Positions 24,201 through 39,200 are shown, counted from the stretch's first letter. The stretch: 64,000 nt of DNA from Stictocephala bisonia (GCA_035578905.1 JAQJVL010000691.1:1-64000); one strand, 5' to 3'. Program-made: numbers and translations. The notes: generated by a model not told the origin, from the letters alone.

Positions 24201-27200
24201 AGTAATCTGATGTTGCTACTTGACTTGCTTCCAGGCCTGTTTATTTTAAGTCTTCTCTTATAATGAATTAGTTTTGTACATTTTCAAGATTTGTTAATTA
24301 ATTTTGTACTTAATTTCCTTATTATCTGGGTTTCCATGTATTCAAGATAGTCTCAGTCCCATCTACCTTGTATGATTATAAGTCTACTGAATTTGATCAT
24401 ACACTGAAAATCATAATATATTATTTAGTTGAATTATATTTGAATTGTAATTTTTGTTCATACAATTCACAGAATGGTTGTTAAATGGTACTGTCTTAAA
24501 ACTCAGTTCTGGAAAAATAAAAATCAACGCTGACACCCACTAAGCCAATCACTGACTAGTTTTACTCCTCAATTGGATTGCAAGCTAAGCCTGTTCTGTT
24601 ACTGATTACTTCATATTGTTTTCCTCAGTTCTTATAAATACTAATTTTTGTTTAATTTTAACGTTTGAAAATATAAATTTTGCCCTAATAAAAACGTACG
24701 CGACTCGGTCCTACAAAACATGATTTCACTCTTACATTCTAACTTACTAATGAGACACTGACACAACGTTGTGCGTATTTTAAGGCGAATATGAATGATG
24801 ATAAGTGCGTAGGATGAGTATAGTCTGGTTACTAACTGAGTTCAACTATTCCTCAGAAAGGACAATTTATTAATAGACCAACAGACAGGGCAACTAAGGG
24901 ACCTACAACTTTACGTGGACTCTGAACCACGTAGTTAGTGTTGGTCTGATTTACAGGTAACTGACAAGCCTCACACTCAGTTCTCTCCCCTACACAAAAT
25001 CCGAACTCTAACTACCATCCAACATGGACACCACAGGCTTCTCTTGTAATATCCACGTCGATAGCAAATGTTAAGCGGACGCCGTGTCGGTATTAAGAGG
25101 ACCGAGCATGGAACCTATCGCTTACAATCTCCTAAACACTTTTTCTCCAAGTAGCTGGGTTACAGATCTGCACCACCAGATTCCAACGCTCGTTGAAGTA
25201 AGAAAACTAAATTAAAGTACACATGTGGCATATCGAGTGTTACAGGAAGAAACAAGTATTATAATGGTAAATGTTTATTATCACGTGGTTGTGAGAGATA
25301 ATTTATATAAGGGTTAAAATGAAAACCTCATTTTAATTCATTAAAAAACCACGACATGAAATTTTCAAGAAGTAAAGAAATTTTTTATTTCTTGGTCAGG
25401 TAAGTTTGACCAGCGTAAAAGGTTTTGTAAATAACCAAATTAATAAATCTACCAGAAATGATTTAAGAATTATAGTTTTTTTTACAATAGGGCTATAAAG
25501 TGGAACATTAGCATTTCAGTGTCTAGAATAAACACTTATTTTTAATTATCAGGCTGGACGAAATAGTATTCTGAAAGCATAGTTTTATAGAGCATACAAT
25601 TCTCTACAACTTTGAAATTTGAAGTTGATTTCAATACATATTATAGTTTTTGTATAATTGCTGGTTTTGTATTTTAAAAAAGTAACTAATTTTGTTAAAT
25701 AATTTAATAATTAAGTCATGAAACATGGTGGTCGTCAGTGTTATCCATACAAATATAAAAAGGATGTCAAGATTCTCCTGTGAGTATGGAATGAGTGTAG
25801 TATTCCAAGATTAAAACCTTCAACGCTAACTGAAATGGAGACACAGTTGAAGAATCTGTTTGTATGTTTGGGCTGGGCCCGCTCCATTTCCCGTTCCCAC
25901 GCTACGTAGGTAATTACCTCGTTTAGACATGAGGGGGGAGTAACGTCATCAAATTACGTCACAAGTCTAATTTCCGAGATGGCCAGTTAAGTCGCATGAA
26001 CCAGGGGGTATAAAATTGTTTATAATGTTTCCTACTAGGTTGCTCTGCCTCCGCTCCGATTTTTACTGTCTTCAATTTTCTGGCTGGGATGCGACTGTCT
26101 GGTATAATAGAAGGTCTATGATAATATTAAGACGTTTGGAGAAATTTTAGCATGTACCATGAATGTCTATACAATATAAGATATACAGTAAACCCCTGGT
26201 TATCAGAAACATGATCTAGTGAGAAAAGGAATAATCAACATTAATCATACAAACACTTTCGTAAAACAATTGACATTATTTGTGAATTATTGTGTTCTAA
26301 AACAATTACAAAATGAACTTACACAATAAGCACGGTAGAATATCAAAATTAATTATTATTAATAAATCACATCTAGAATATGTCAAGAATGTTTTGGTTT
26401 TTATATGTGTTGGCAGTGAAGTTTGTGGTGGAATGTGAGTGAGTAGGCTAAGGCCTAACCCTCTACCTTATTAAGGCAACCTGATGTGCTTAGTTGCAAG
26501 CATTTTTCATACCAATTCTCTAGACCAAGTTGGAGCAAGTACCAACACTTTTAAGTTTTAAGACATAAGACATTTATTGATCATTCAGACATTTACATAA
26601 TATCAATAGATTTCGTCAAATAGAGATTTAGTTAAAGGTAACTTTCACATTTGGTTAGGCCTTATAGAAAATATACAAAATAGACTCTACTGTTGCATCA
26701 TTTGAAGATCAAACAAAGTCATTTTCTTGTATAACACAATTGAAAAATTCCTTAATGTTAGAGAATGGATGTTTCTTCAACCAATTGCACAGTTTATCTA
26801 AGAACTTTTTACAGGACATGTCTTTGCAAATTGTAGGCAAATTGTTAAACATTTTTAAGCTTAAAGATGAGTGATATTTCAAGGTTTTTGTTAATCTACA
26901 TCTATTTCTTTCTAGTTTATTACAGTTTCTTGTATTATGGTCAAGTGTCATAGTTCTAGTAGGATAGTTATGCAAGTTAGTTTTAACTAAAATTAACACT
27001 TCAAATATATACAAATTTACTACGGTAAGGATTCCTGTGGCAACAAACAGAGGCCTACAGTGCTCAAGTGACTGAGAATCAGTTATAATTCTAAGAGCTT
27101 TTTTTTGCACAACCAGAACCCTATCCATACCAACTCCGTTACCCCATATAACCAGGCCATATCTCAAAATGCTCTCAAAAAAATCAAAATAGGCTGTTTT

Positions 27201-30200
27201 TTGTTGAGCTTTTCATGTATTATTTTAATGTATGTTTTGATTATCTAGTGTGTAAATAATTTGTGCACTTTTACAGTAGTGTAGGTCTATTGATTTATGT
27301 CAGCCAAACAAACAAGAGTGATTGTAACCATTGAAACAAAATAAAATACTTTTCAAAACGATTTTAACTTATACTGTACTGTAATAAATGCTCTACATAG
27401 TTTTAAAATAAAACTTATTCAATCTGGGCACACATTTACTGTTCACAATCATTACTAAAATAATGTAACATCTGATTATGATAAATTTCCATTTTTGGAA
27501 ATGGGTCCAACCCCAATTGTATTTCTGGTAACCGGGGTTCTACTATACATGGAAACTTAGTTATTACTAAACAGTGCTATGCAAGCTAGGGAAATGGCTA
27601 ATTAATTCTCAAACACCTTTTAGTAGTGTTACTTAATCTAAAGGTTTTAAAAACATACAGATAATATTTTTTACAGCATTTTAAAAATTAATTTTGACAC
27701 AAACTAAAATTTGTGTGACTTAGGTAAAAACATGACTGTTGCTTAAAATAGATTTTAAAATCATGATTTCACTGGTAAAAATTGTTGCTAGGTCACTTTA
27801 GATCTGAAAAGTCTTTATAAACCTGCGATATATGACAAACCATGTGAACTGAATTATTTCCAATGCGCTAGTTACCTGCTCTACACCAGAACTAAGGTTG
27901 TCTGTTTCCCCTCTGTGACCGTCAGCATCATCAGGAACTTCTTCTCCATCATCCGATGACGTCAGGCCTCCTTTAATTAGTCATAACAACTGTTAGATAG
28001 TAGTTTGATACAACATTTTTGCTTAGTATATTATAAAACTGAAAGGTTTTACTATTAATTCATTACAGTACTTAAACTATGTGAAACAAATAGTTAGAAA
28101 AAGCGATAGCAAATCTAGGCAAAATTAGGATAGTTCTCGTTTTAAGCTTGCACATTGATTATCTTATTGAGGAATTAGAAGCCAAATTTACAGATTAGCT
28201 ATGCTTGATTGGACCTCAAATACTATTTTGGTTCAACACAAAGTAAATGCTATTTCTTTGAAATAGTTAAATTGTGGAAAAAGTTAATTGTCAGGCTTAA
28301 TATAATATTGTTCAGAGTAAAAGTGATGTGATATAAGAAATACATTATTGAACACTTCCATTAATATTTGAATAGTTTAACTAAATGTGGTTGTCAATCT
28401 CTTTAACCCTCCAAGTGATAACGGCTCGGTCCGAGCCCTTAGGGTCCGCGTGTGAATCAATAACGGCTCGCTCCGAGCCGATCGCGAAAAATGCCGTAAT
28501 GAAATAATTATTGGCGGAAATCAGATATTTGTTATACTAATATGTTTGGAAAGAGTTCCTTTATTTGTTACTCTATGGTAAACATTTTTCACGCACATAA
28601 ATAAAACAGGATGACGTTAATCATGAACAGCTGATTGTTTACAACTGTAGTTGTGCCAGTCAATCAGACATTGTAGATCGTGTGTCGTTGTTGTTGGTTA
28701 TGTTGTTATTGTTATTTATTAGTGTGATGTTTGATTTTATTTAGTACGTATTTTTATTATTTATTATCAAAATTATATAAAGAATTGACTCATTTCTGGA
28801 GAGCAAAATGATGTAATAGGAAAAGAAAAGCACCCACCAGATCTGAATCTGATTCTGAATAAGTGATGTTTTATGAGTACAGTTCTATGTAAATACATAT
28901 ATAAAGTTATAATTTTTGTAAATAGTGTTTATTTAGTTAGTTAGAAGTATTAATTTTTCAAAAAATGTTCTTCAAACATAGAAATAAATAATTTATGGAA
29001 CTTTACGCTGAAAAAGTACATTTTTTCAAATATTTGATTTTTTTACTCTGATACAAAACATTGCCAACAAAACATTTTTGTTGAAGAAAAACTACTAGTG
29101 TTTCATATTTTTGTGTTCAGAACCAAACTCTGCATCTTTTTTATATAATGAATTTGAAATTTGTTGCCATAAAAACAGTGTAAAATACCCTCAAAAACAA
29201 AAACAATTTTGAAAAAAAAAAAATCAAGGTCATCAGTAGTTCTTTATTTTTCAAGTTATTTTGGTAAGTTTTTATTTTATATCACCATTTGCTAAATTTC
29301 ATTGTGAATAATTTGATATATAATATGTCATATTACAGGTATATTTTATGAATTTTTAAAAAAAGTTCTACGCAATATAAGAAAATGGCCTATCACTGAA
29401 GAGTGAAATTATCATCACTCGGAGGGTTAATTAATTTTTTATAACCTAAATCTGTAGTTGGAGATGTATTCACAATATTACATAAATTTAATGTTTAATG
29501 TCCTATTAAATTTAAAAAAATTGTTTATGATGATAAATGAGAAAATGTAACGTTTTAGAACTTGTATCAGTTATACTTGAGACAAAATTAGTTTTATTGA
29601 AAAATTAAGATTTTTTTTAATGCTCTAGAAGTCAATGAATCTTTTAATGTTGCCACTGCCTTCTTTAAGTTAAAGATAGCACTAAGGATCTTTAACGTTT
29701 TTTATTACATAACTCTTTCTAAATTATTTTCATCTACATGACAATAAGTAAACAAACATAAAAAATTAACCCTCCCACTGTTCACTATGTGTTTCTTTAA
29801 TGTTAGCCCATTTTTGCCACTAGTGAAAGGATAAATTTAAAAATTCATATAAAATATTGAAAATATTATAACTATAGCATAATACATATAATTTTATTTA
29901 TAAAACTATACAGAACTTGTACATGCAAAAGATAAATTTATTTATTTATTCTGAAATTTTGTTGATGTCAAGAGAAGTTAAAAACTCTTTTTTCAAAGCA
30001 TATTTTCAAGTCCACGCTACCTTGAGAAATGTTTATATTTACAATGCAAACATTCTGAAATATTCAATTTGTTCTAAATGTTATTCACATATATAAAATA
30101 TAACTTATATAAACAATATTTACGTAAAAAAACTACAATGAGAAAATCAAACTATGTACACCCCATTTACAGCTGTTCTAGCACCAGCTGTTACAGTGTT

Positions 30201-33200
30201 GTTGATTATCATATGATAATCTGTGTTCCACATACAAACAATAATCGTCTACTCACAATTATCGGGATATGCATGGAGAAATGATGATTAATGATGATAT
30301 CAAATATATATAAAAACATTATTGTTCGTAACGTCTTTCCGGGAGTTTAAACAAACCGTTACGTAGTTGTCGTTTTTCCGACAACTAACATCCATAATAC
30401 CTGTAATGATGTCGTGTAACCAACAACTAACATTGGGAGGGTTAAATACTCCTTGAAGAAACAAAACAAATAGATAAAATAAAGAGAAATAAAACCCTGT
30501 AGTTTTTATTATACAAGAAAATATAACATTGCTTAATTAAAGGGTTAAACACTACATGACTAATGACAGGACACTATAGCATTAACATATTTGTTGCAAA
30601 TAAATCTATCTAAATCTATGACGTAGATAAATTTCATAGCGGTTGGGGCTTACAGGCTGACAACGCATTTCTACATCATTTGACAATGGCAACCAGGCCA
30701 GCATTGCACAAGAAACTATAGATTAAGCATAGTTTCTCATTGATTATTGACTAATATTATTGACCCCTTCTCAATATGGTCAATAATATTAGGACATTTG
30801 GAAATATTTTAGCATGTAAAATTGATGTCTATGCAATATAAGATATATATATGGATAGGACATATATATATATCTTATGTATGGGTTAGTACGCTGTAAA
30901 CAACATTTCATTCTGGTAGTTTCGGTGTGGTGATTTTATTTTTGTTTATATACTTATAGTTTATATGTTTCTTTCTATTTTCTGTAGACATTTAAGTTAT
31001 TTCTAATATTTATAACATGGCTGGACCCTCACGAGGGGTTATTTTTTAACAGAGTTGTGTTTTCTGCAACTTTACGTTATGATCCTGGAACAGAACTAAT
31101 AGTTATTTACCCGAAATCATAGAAAAAAAAGAAAAAAAATAGAATAAAGAGGGCTCAAACAAGGGAGGTTTATACAAGTCCCTGATTCATTACCTACCCT
31201 ATTACAAGTAAACATATAAATTAGTGGACTCAAATGAAAGAATATTAAAAGATAAAAAAAAGAACATATTTGTATCAAAAAATTTTACTAGATTTAAAAG
31301 TAATAGTTGTCCTAATAGGAAAGTAGGTGAAAATTATTTTTTTTTAATTTTCTATGAATCAAATCATGCTTTACTTAGAGTAATTTAATATACAAAAATT
31401 GTAAACTAACTAACATTTTTTAGAAAGTATTCTTGTAAATTAAATATCAATTTAAACCAAAAAATTAAAAAATGGACATGCTTTTTAAACTTAGATACTA
31501 TAAGCTTATTTTATCTAGTGCATTTATCTCACGACATTATGGATTTACATTATTACATTATATTTATATTAAAATATGCAAAACTTGCATGCAACATCAC
31601 TGTAGCCAAAGAGTTCCATTAACCCTTTCCCCTCGGATGGCCAACCAAGTTGGACATCACGATTTTGCCACCAGCTCGGTGAGTGTTCGTCTAAATGTGT
31701 CCTCTGAGATCAAGTGTCCAACTCTGGTGGCTACTACTATGTTTGTTATCAGATCGGGTAAGTTTTAGTTGCATTGCCTGCTGTGATCGGTTGTCCAACT
31801 GGGATGGCCGGCAATGATTTCCCTACGCACTCAGATATCCAACTCTGTTGGACACTTGACATATGTTTTTGTATTTTAGATATAACTTGTTTGAGCAATA
31901 TTTTTAAATGTTTAACAGCTATGTCGGGTTAAAATATGTCGGGATTATATTCAACCAGCTGTTATTATTCTTTTCTGTTTTTGCTTTGTGTAGAAATCCT
32001 GATAGTGTGTAAGAAACTGGCTATGAGTCTAGGCTATCTCTTGATTTTAACCTCGTGCATGTTGAGTGTTATAAATTATTGTAAATATTCTAATTTATGT
32101 ATTTTAATGTATGTAATTGTAAATAATTGTTATTTAGTTCGCGTTATAGTATCCAGGTCTTTGTCTAGGCATATTTTTGGAAAAGTATCACACTCAGCAA
32201 CATTTCAAAAACTGATTTATTTCAAAACTAAACATTACAAAACTTGTAATTCCAGAATTACAGTTCCGAGGGGAAAGGGTTAGTAATAAAAGTCTTTATT
32301 GTCATCACTTTAAAATAGCACTAAGCATAAAATATGTAAAATGAAATGGATTAATGTAAATAAGCCTTAAATGATTAATACACTATATATGTAGTATTAT
32401 TATGATTCTTGAAATTTAAAATCTTCAATTTTATAAAAACTTTCTTAAGTAATTTTTTATGGTCTTCGTGAAAATATAATCATTTAACCCTCGACCTGGC
32501 GAAGTGCGCTTTTAGCGCACTGTTTATGTGTGTCGAAATGGCAGAGTGCGCTTTTAGCGCACTGTTAACACGACCGCATATAACTGTCATTATAGTACGT
32601 ATTTATCACGCTACGACAAAGTTTTACATGCCTATGGATTCTACGTTAGTGGCCGGTTCCAACGATATGCATCGATAGTCAATACATCGTTTATTTTGGT
32701 GACGTCATGTGATTGAAAGTGAAGCACAACAAAGAAGCCGTTCGATCTAGCCATCTTGTTTCATTTCACCGGTGTTTTGTTGTTGTTTTGTTTCACGGTA
32801 TATCTTCACGTGTAATAGGCCCGTTAGAACAACAAATATTTTCAATTTATAGCTCTTATTTTTATCTAAATTTTGGTATAAGTATGAACTCTGTAGTGTA
32901 TATAGTTTTTTTTATGAAATTATTGAATATAACAGTATCCGCGGTAACGAAATTTCTGATTTTTGTACTGTTTACATTTATAAATTTCCAAAATTTATTT
33001 TTACCTATAAGATATATATAATGTTTATATTTTCTGAAACTAGATAAAATTTATAAACTTTTGGCTATCTCACATTTCCTAATTTATTATCGCCACTATG
33101 TTTCCTAGGGGTAACCCCCCCCTTTTCATGTTTTATAAAAAAAACTTTTGAAATGTAACAAGTCACACAAAAAAACTAAAACAAAATTTTTTTTCTTTTT

Positions 33201-36200
33201 ATACTATTTGATAGTCTACTTCATTGTGATCATTTTGATACCAAACATAAGTATATTTACAGTATATAACTATTTTTTATGAATTTATTAAAAAAGGCTT
33301 ACACACAGGCCTAAAATCACCCGCCAGTACAGACAAAATCAACTGCCAGGTCGAGGGTTAAATGATGTATTTGTAGATTTAGTTTATTTACAAACATTTA
33401 TTATTTATTGAAAATGTGGTATTTATTAAAATTGTGATGGATGTTTATTCAAAACTATTTAATATTTTATAATATTTAGACATTTTTTGTATATAGTAGT
33501 TTTGCATACTAATTTAAATTCTTAATTTAGAAGTGTTCTGTTTTATATACAACAAGCAAATATTATGAGGAAGATAAGGACATAGTTTCAAGTTTGGTAC
33601 TAAAAAAATGGTTCACAGCTTATGTTTTGTCGAACATTCTTCATTATTCTAATAACTTATTATGTAATTTAAATATTTTAAAAGCAACAGGATTTAAATA
33701 AAATAAAATTGATTATGACTAACTAATTATCTTTAATTTAGCACTACTATTATAATTATATATATTGGAATACATTATTATTTTACAAGTAAACGGCACA
33801 CAACACAAATTTATTACAATATAAGCACAAAATGCACAAATACATTACAATACAAGTACAAAATGCACAAATATTATGGTGATCGATTTCGGTGAACCAC
33901 GCTCTCCTTCTTCAGACCAGAGGGATTCACAAAAGAATTCACAAAAGATACTTTTGTGAATCTCTCTGGTCTGAGGAAGATAAGCGTGGTTCACTGAAAT
34001 CGATTACCATAATATTTGTGCATTTTGTACTTGTATTGTAATATATTTGTGCATTTTGTGCTTATATTGTAATAAATTTGTGTTGTGTGATGTTTACTTG
34101 TACTGTATATGTACCAACACGTATTATGCTAATTAAAAAACTATTATTATTTTATACTAACCATCAACAATATCTTTCCCAAGCTCAGGGAATGGAGCTC
34201 TTTGGCGCTTTATGTATTTTAAACTGGACAGAAATTTTTCTATATCAGAAGCAGGTTCTTCGTTGTCATCCGAACTGTAACGTGTTGTCACTTCCTCAAT
34301 GCATTCTTCAATCTATCCATATAACAAAAAATTATTATTTGCAAATAAACATAAAATCTTCTTTTTGGTTATTTCTTTTTAGTTATGAACCTTGTATGAG
34401 TTAAAAGTAACAAAGTATATTGTATAAAGAGTACCACCTGGCAGAAAAAACTCATCCCGATTGGATCACCAGAGACATTACTGTAATCAGTCTTAAATAA
34501 ATACATTCTATCGCTTTATACTAGGGGTGTGCGAGTAGTGATTTTTGAATTTGAGAGGAGTCGAGTAGTTGGCATTTTTTCGAGTATCGAGTATTTTCGA
34601 GCGAGTATTTACAGAAGAATTTCCTGTTCATCCAAGACGACTGTAAAAGGCAGACACCATCCTAAGCCAATGTTAAGTTTTGCCAGATTCGTAAATATAT
34701 ACATATAAACTGAACACAATAATTTTGATTTGTTGTTTTCAACTGTAACATTTGATAAATAAAACTTTTACTTCCTGCCTTCCTAGATTTTAAATGGCAT
34801 TGTTTTGTTTAACCATTTTCATAACTAATATTATGTAAGAAAGTATATTATTAAATGAAACAACGTGGATTATAAAGATTTAATCTGTTCACTCATATCA
34901 CAGATTATATTTTCTATGCAAGCCAATTATACTATTTCACAGCCGGCCTATACGTTTATCTGGTGGTTCAGTTCAAAGTGTACCATAGCTTTTGGCAAAA
35001 ACTGAATCCAACTAAACTGATGCTAAAATTCAGGCGTCATCGCCAAATGCAGTCATTTGCTTTCAGAATTGCCTCCTCTCCACAAAAAATTGATTGTGTA
35101 CACGCCAAGACTGATTGTGAGTGGATCTGTATTCTGTAGGTATTTAATTCAGTAATAACAAGGTTACAACTAACCGGAAATAAGCTCAGAATTATATAAT
35201 CAAATTTGAAAATCTGGATGACAAAGACTGTAGTTCAATCGATTGATAATAATAACTAAGCAGGTTTACTAAAAATAAATTTAAAAGTCGCTTAGGATGA
35301 ATTAGTTTTTTATGATGATTTTTTTATAATGAAATGTGTGCAACTTGAAAGTCCTTTGATACATGAGGCTACACTGAACAACAGATAAATAATTATGTCA
35401 TAACGAGAAATTCATGAAAACCTGGTGTAATCGAATGAAAACCATAGACGTAGTCGGCTAATATAATAGGTCTAGCCGATATTGGCAACGAGATGCAGTC
35501 TGAAATATCAGCTAAGTGCCAATTAGTGATACAGTGAAGATTTTGGGCAGCTAAATTATAAACTTGTGAAAAAAAACAAAACGTTTGATAAGATTTGGTT
35601 CAATAAAAATTATTTTCCGAATCTCTAAATTCGTCGTATTTTGTTTAGAAAAGGTCTTCCAACATGTTTCTCCCTCACTTGGGTTGATTCGTGATTTTTT
35701 TACAGTTTACATCGACATCAACTTGAACAGGGGACCGTTCAGTGAGTTTACGAATCAAAATTATCATACTTTACCACCTTTTACACTCCAACTGTGTTAT
35801 TGTCTAACCTAGTCAGAAAACCGTTCAACAATTTGACAGGAAAAAATATCGTATGCTCAAATATTACACACAGTTTTGGTGATCCAAGGAGTTTTCGTAA
35901 TAATAATTAATAGACGTTCGCAACGGATATAAATATATTTTTTATTTGACGGAAAATAAATCAATAATGTTGTATCACACGCTGCTAGAATGCCATTACC
36001 ATATTTTATATGATATGATACAGTATTTTCTTACGTCAAATCATTGGACAATTCCCTGCTCAGATTAAAAAACAAAATAGACCTCAATCAACTTGCAAGA
36101 AATATATGGATCTCTCGTTCCTTTTCTTGGATCATAAAGACACTAACCAGCACTTCTGTTTTATTCACGCTATTTTAGGTTAGGTTAAAAGTGACTAGTA

Positions 36201-39200
36201 AACTCGACAACTAACATGTGTGATTGCTACTACGGTAACTATTTACAGTGATCGCTACCTTCCCAGCTCTGTTGTTCACTTTGAATTGAACTAGTTCAAA
36301 TCATAATGAACGAACTTGTTCACTACGTCGACTAGTTCATTTGACTGTCATCGTGTACTACCTATTCTTAGACGAATTGTCTAGTTCATAATTACGTATA
36401 CCAAACTGATAACATATGATTAAGGGTAAAACAAAACACAAGGAAGCGTACATTTTTATACGTTACTTATAAAACTGTTTACTCTTAAAACTAAATTAAG
36501 ATGTAAATATGAAATTTCGTGAAATACAACTACTCAATCAAACTTTGAGTAGTTTCGGAAGCTTCGAGCCGAGTTCGAGTAGTAAAATACTCGATGTTTC
36601 GAGTACTCGCACACCCCTACATTATACTTAGAGAATGTTAGCTGGGTGAGCAAACAGACTTCCTCTCCTAGACTTGCATGCCTGCCTGCTGCCTAAGAGT
36701 GTTGATGACAGGGCAAATAGATGTTTAATATAAGCAGGAGATTTTATTACCAGAAGTTCAATACTTCTTGAAAGAAGAAGTAATTATTGTAGATAGAAGT
36801 GTAATCGTAGCAGAAATCAAAAGTAGAAGGATGAGTTGGGCAGGTCATGTACTAAGGAGGGAAGAGAACATGTGCCTGAAAGGAATGTGGAACAGTTACC
36901 CAGAAGGAAGAAGACAACGAGGAAGACTAAAGAAATGGTGGAAGGATCAAGTGGAAGAGGACTTGAGAAGGCGGGACAAGGAGAGGTGGATGCGGAGAAT
37001 CGAGAGAGACAGAGGGAAACAGTCTATTGGGGAGGATGAATACTATTTAGGGTATAGATACCAAACCAAGAACTTATACTTTTAAACCAAGAAAGAAGTG
37101 TGTAATCTTGGTTTTTAATTGTTTTGAGTCAGTGGGCCCTGTACAGTTGTATTGAAAAGATGCGTATATGAGTGTTGTTGTCCCGTGAATGCTATCTCCA
37201 ACAACAACATCGGCAATAGTTGCTGTATCCCAGCTACTTGGGGACAAAGTGTTGAATAGGAAATATCATAGTAGCAACTAGTATACAGTGAATTCAAATC
37301 TAAAAATTAAAAGTAAAGAATTATATATCATATATGTAAATTATTTCAAGAGTAGCACTATCATAGAATTTATCTACTATCAATAAAACTTAAAATAATT
37401 AAGGTTTTAACCTAAAATTGTCAAAAATCTATTCTAACAATTCTAATGTTAAATGTAACTTTAGATGTTTAACTCTAATGTTAAAAGAGTTAACCAACTT
37501 TTTGTAATAGGGTGGAAAAAAATATGGAAACGCTATAATGCAATGACCTATATATTAATAGGTGTTCTGCCAAGAATTGGGCACATATCAATTTCATGAA
37601 TTTTTCATTTGAAATAAAATAATATGTTATAAAATTGGTTTTAAATAAATTAAAGTAACACTTTTTTAGTAGATAACTGTTTATAGTTACGTAAAAACAT
37701 AAATAAACATATAAAACTACATTTTAAAAGATGTTTTAAAAGAAACATCTAAAATGGTACACTCATTTTAAGACTATGAACCTTTTGAAATGGCATTTCT
37801 CCTTTAACACATTCTATGCTAAATATCACTTAAACTAAGCATTTAAATAATAAGACAAATTTTAAGAATAAAGTATCCTTTATATTTATAAAGAATGGGA
37901 ATGGTGTTCCAAATGGAAATTCCAGTAAACAAGCATTTATGTGCTAGTAGTCTTACGTCCAGTCTATAGATGACCATGAGACTCATCTCAATTAGTACAT
38001 TTGTTCTCTCTTTACAGTTGGTACCAATTTTAAAATATAACCCTGATACTTGGGTTACCAATTATTAAAATTTGTATGAAACAATACAACAAATAAAATA
38101 AGTCAAATCGATTAAAAATTTATAATATTTTTCTTTCTCAGTGAATGTTTAGACTTTCTTTTTAAATTAATTATTTACCCTGTTAGGTTTCACATTGATT
38201 TACCTTGCTATCTTCTACTTTCCTCTTCTGATGGCATGAAGATAATAAATGAAATCAGTCAATATTGATTTCAAGAAGAACAAAGCAAAATTTTAAAGAA
38301 CTTTACTATTTATTAGTCCTGACAATCATCTTATCTATTCCAAGCGTGACTTATTATCAGGCTTGATTTTACTTCTCCTCACTTTACAAGGAACTGAATA
38401 CTGTGGCTTTTGTCAAATAGATTCAAGACTAAGGCATTTTTAAAGAATGTCCTAAACTAAAAATATAAAAAAACAAATTTTAGGGTTTTAATCTTTAATC
38501 CATTTGAGAGTGTTGTTATTGTCACTCACGTGGAGTGAGAACTTAAATGTGAAAACATAGAAATAAGTGAGCATATACTGCTAAACCATTCACTGACCAT
38601 GAACGTTAAAAGTGTATAAGTTTAAAATATGAGTTCAATAAGTAAAATGTAGTTTACTCAAAACAGTTCAGTCAACATAAAAAGCCCTGTTAGTTTGAAA
38701 GTGAGAAATTGCAAACTCATTCTTGATCAAATGCAATTTGTTTGGAAAAAATCCATTAAAAATAACTATTTAGTTTAGATACACATGATTGTATATCCAG
38801 TTCGAAAATAACATTGTTCTTATGGAATTAAAACCAACATGGCCGACAGCGTCTGCAGACTCTTAAGGTTAATTCAAGACATTTATGGTTCAACAGTAGA
38901 CAACCAACTGCATTATGAGATGTAACATTATGCAATCAACAACGCAGCAGCACTCAAATCTGTTTTAATAAATGTCTAGGTTATACTGAGGCCAAAAACA
39001 AGTCATTCCACGGTCCCTAACCACTGGACCCAGTTCACTGGTGGGACCACTCAGTCTCTTGAATGTGTTATAACTTTATCTGGAAGATAACTTACGGTGA
39101 TGGAGAGTGGATCCTGGTGACTAGACTCACTCCAACTGTCAAGGGAGTTAGCAGCACTGTCACTGTCCTCTGATTCACTCCGGTCCTGCATTTTGGCTGA

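Noticed and set aside
31936..33021. Hydrophobic frames that could be membrane proteins
   Set aside because: They lie wholly inside MITEs with defined ends and have AT-rich chance composition.
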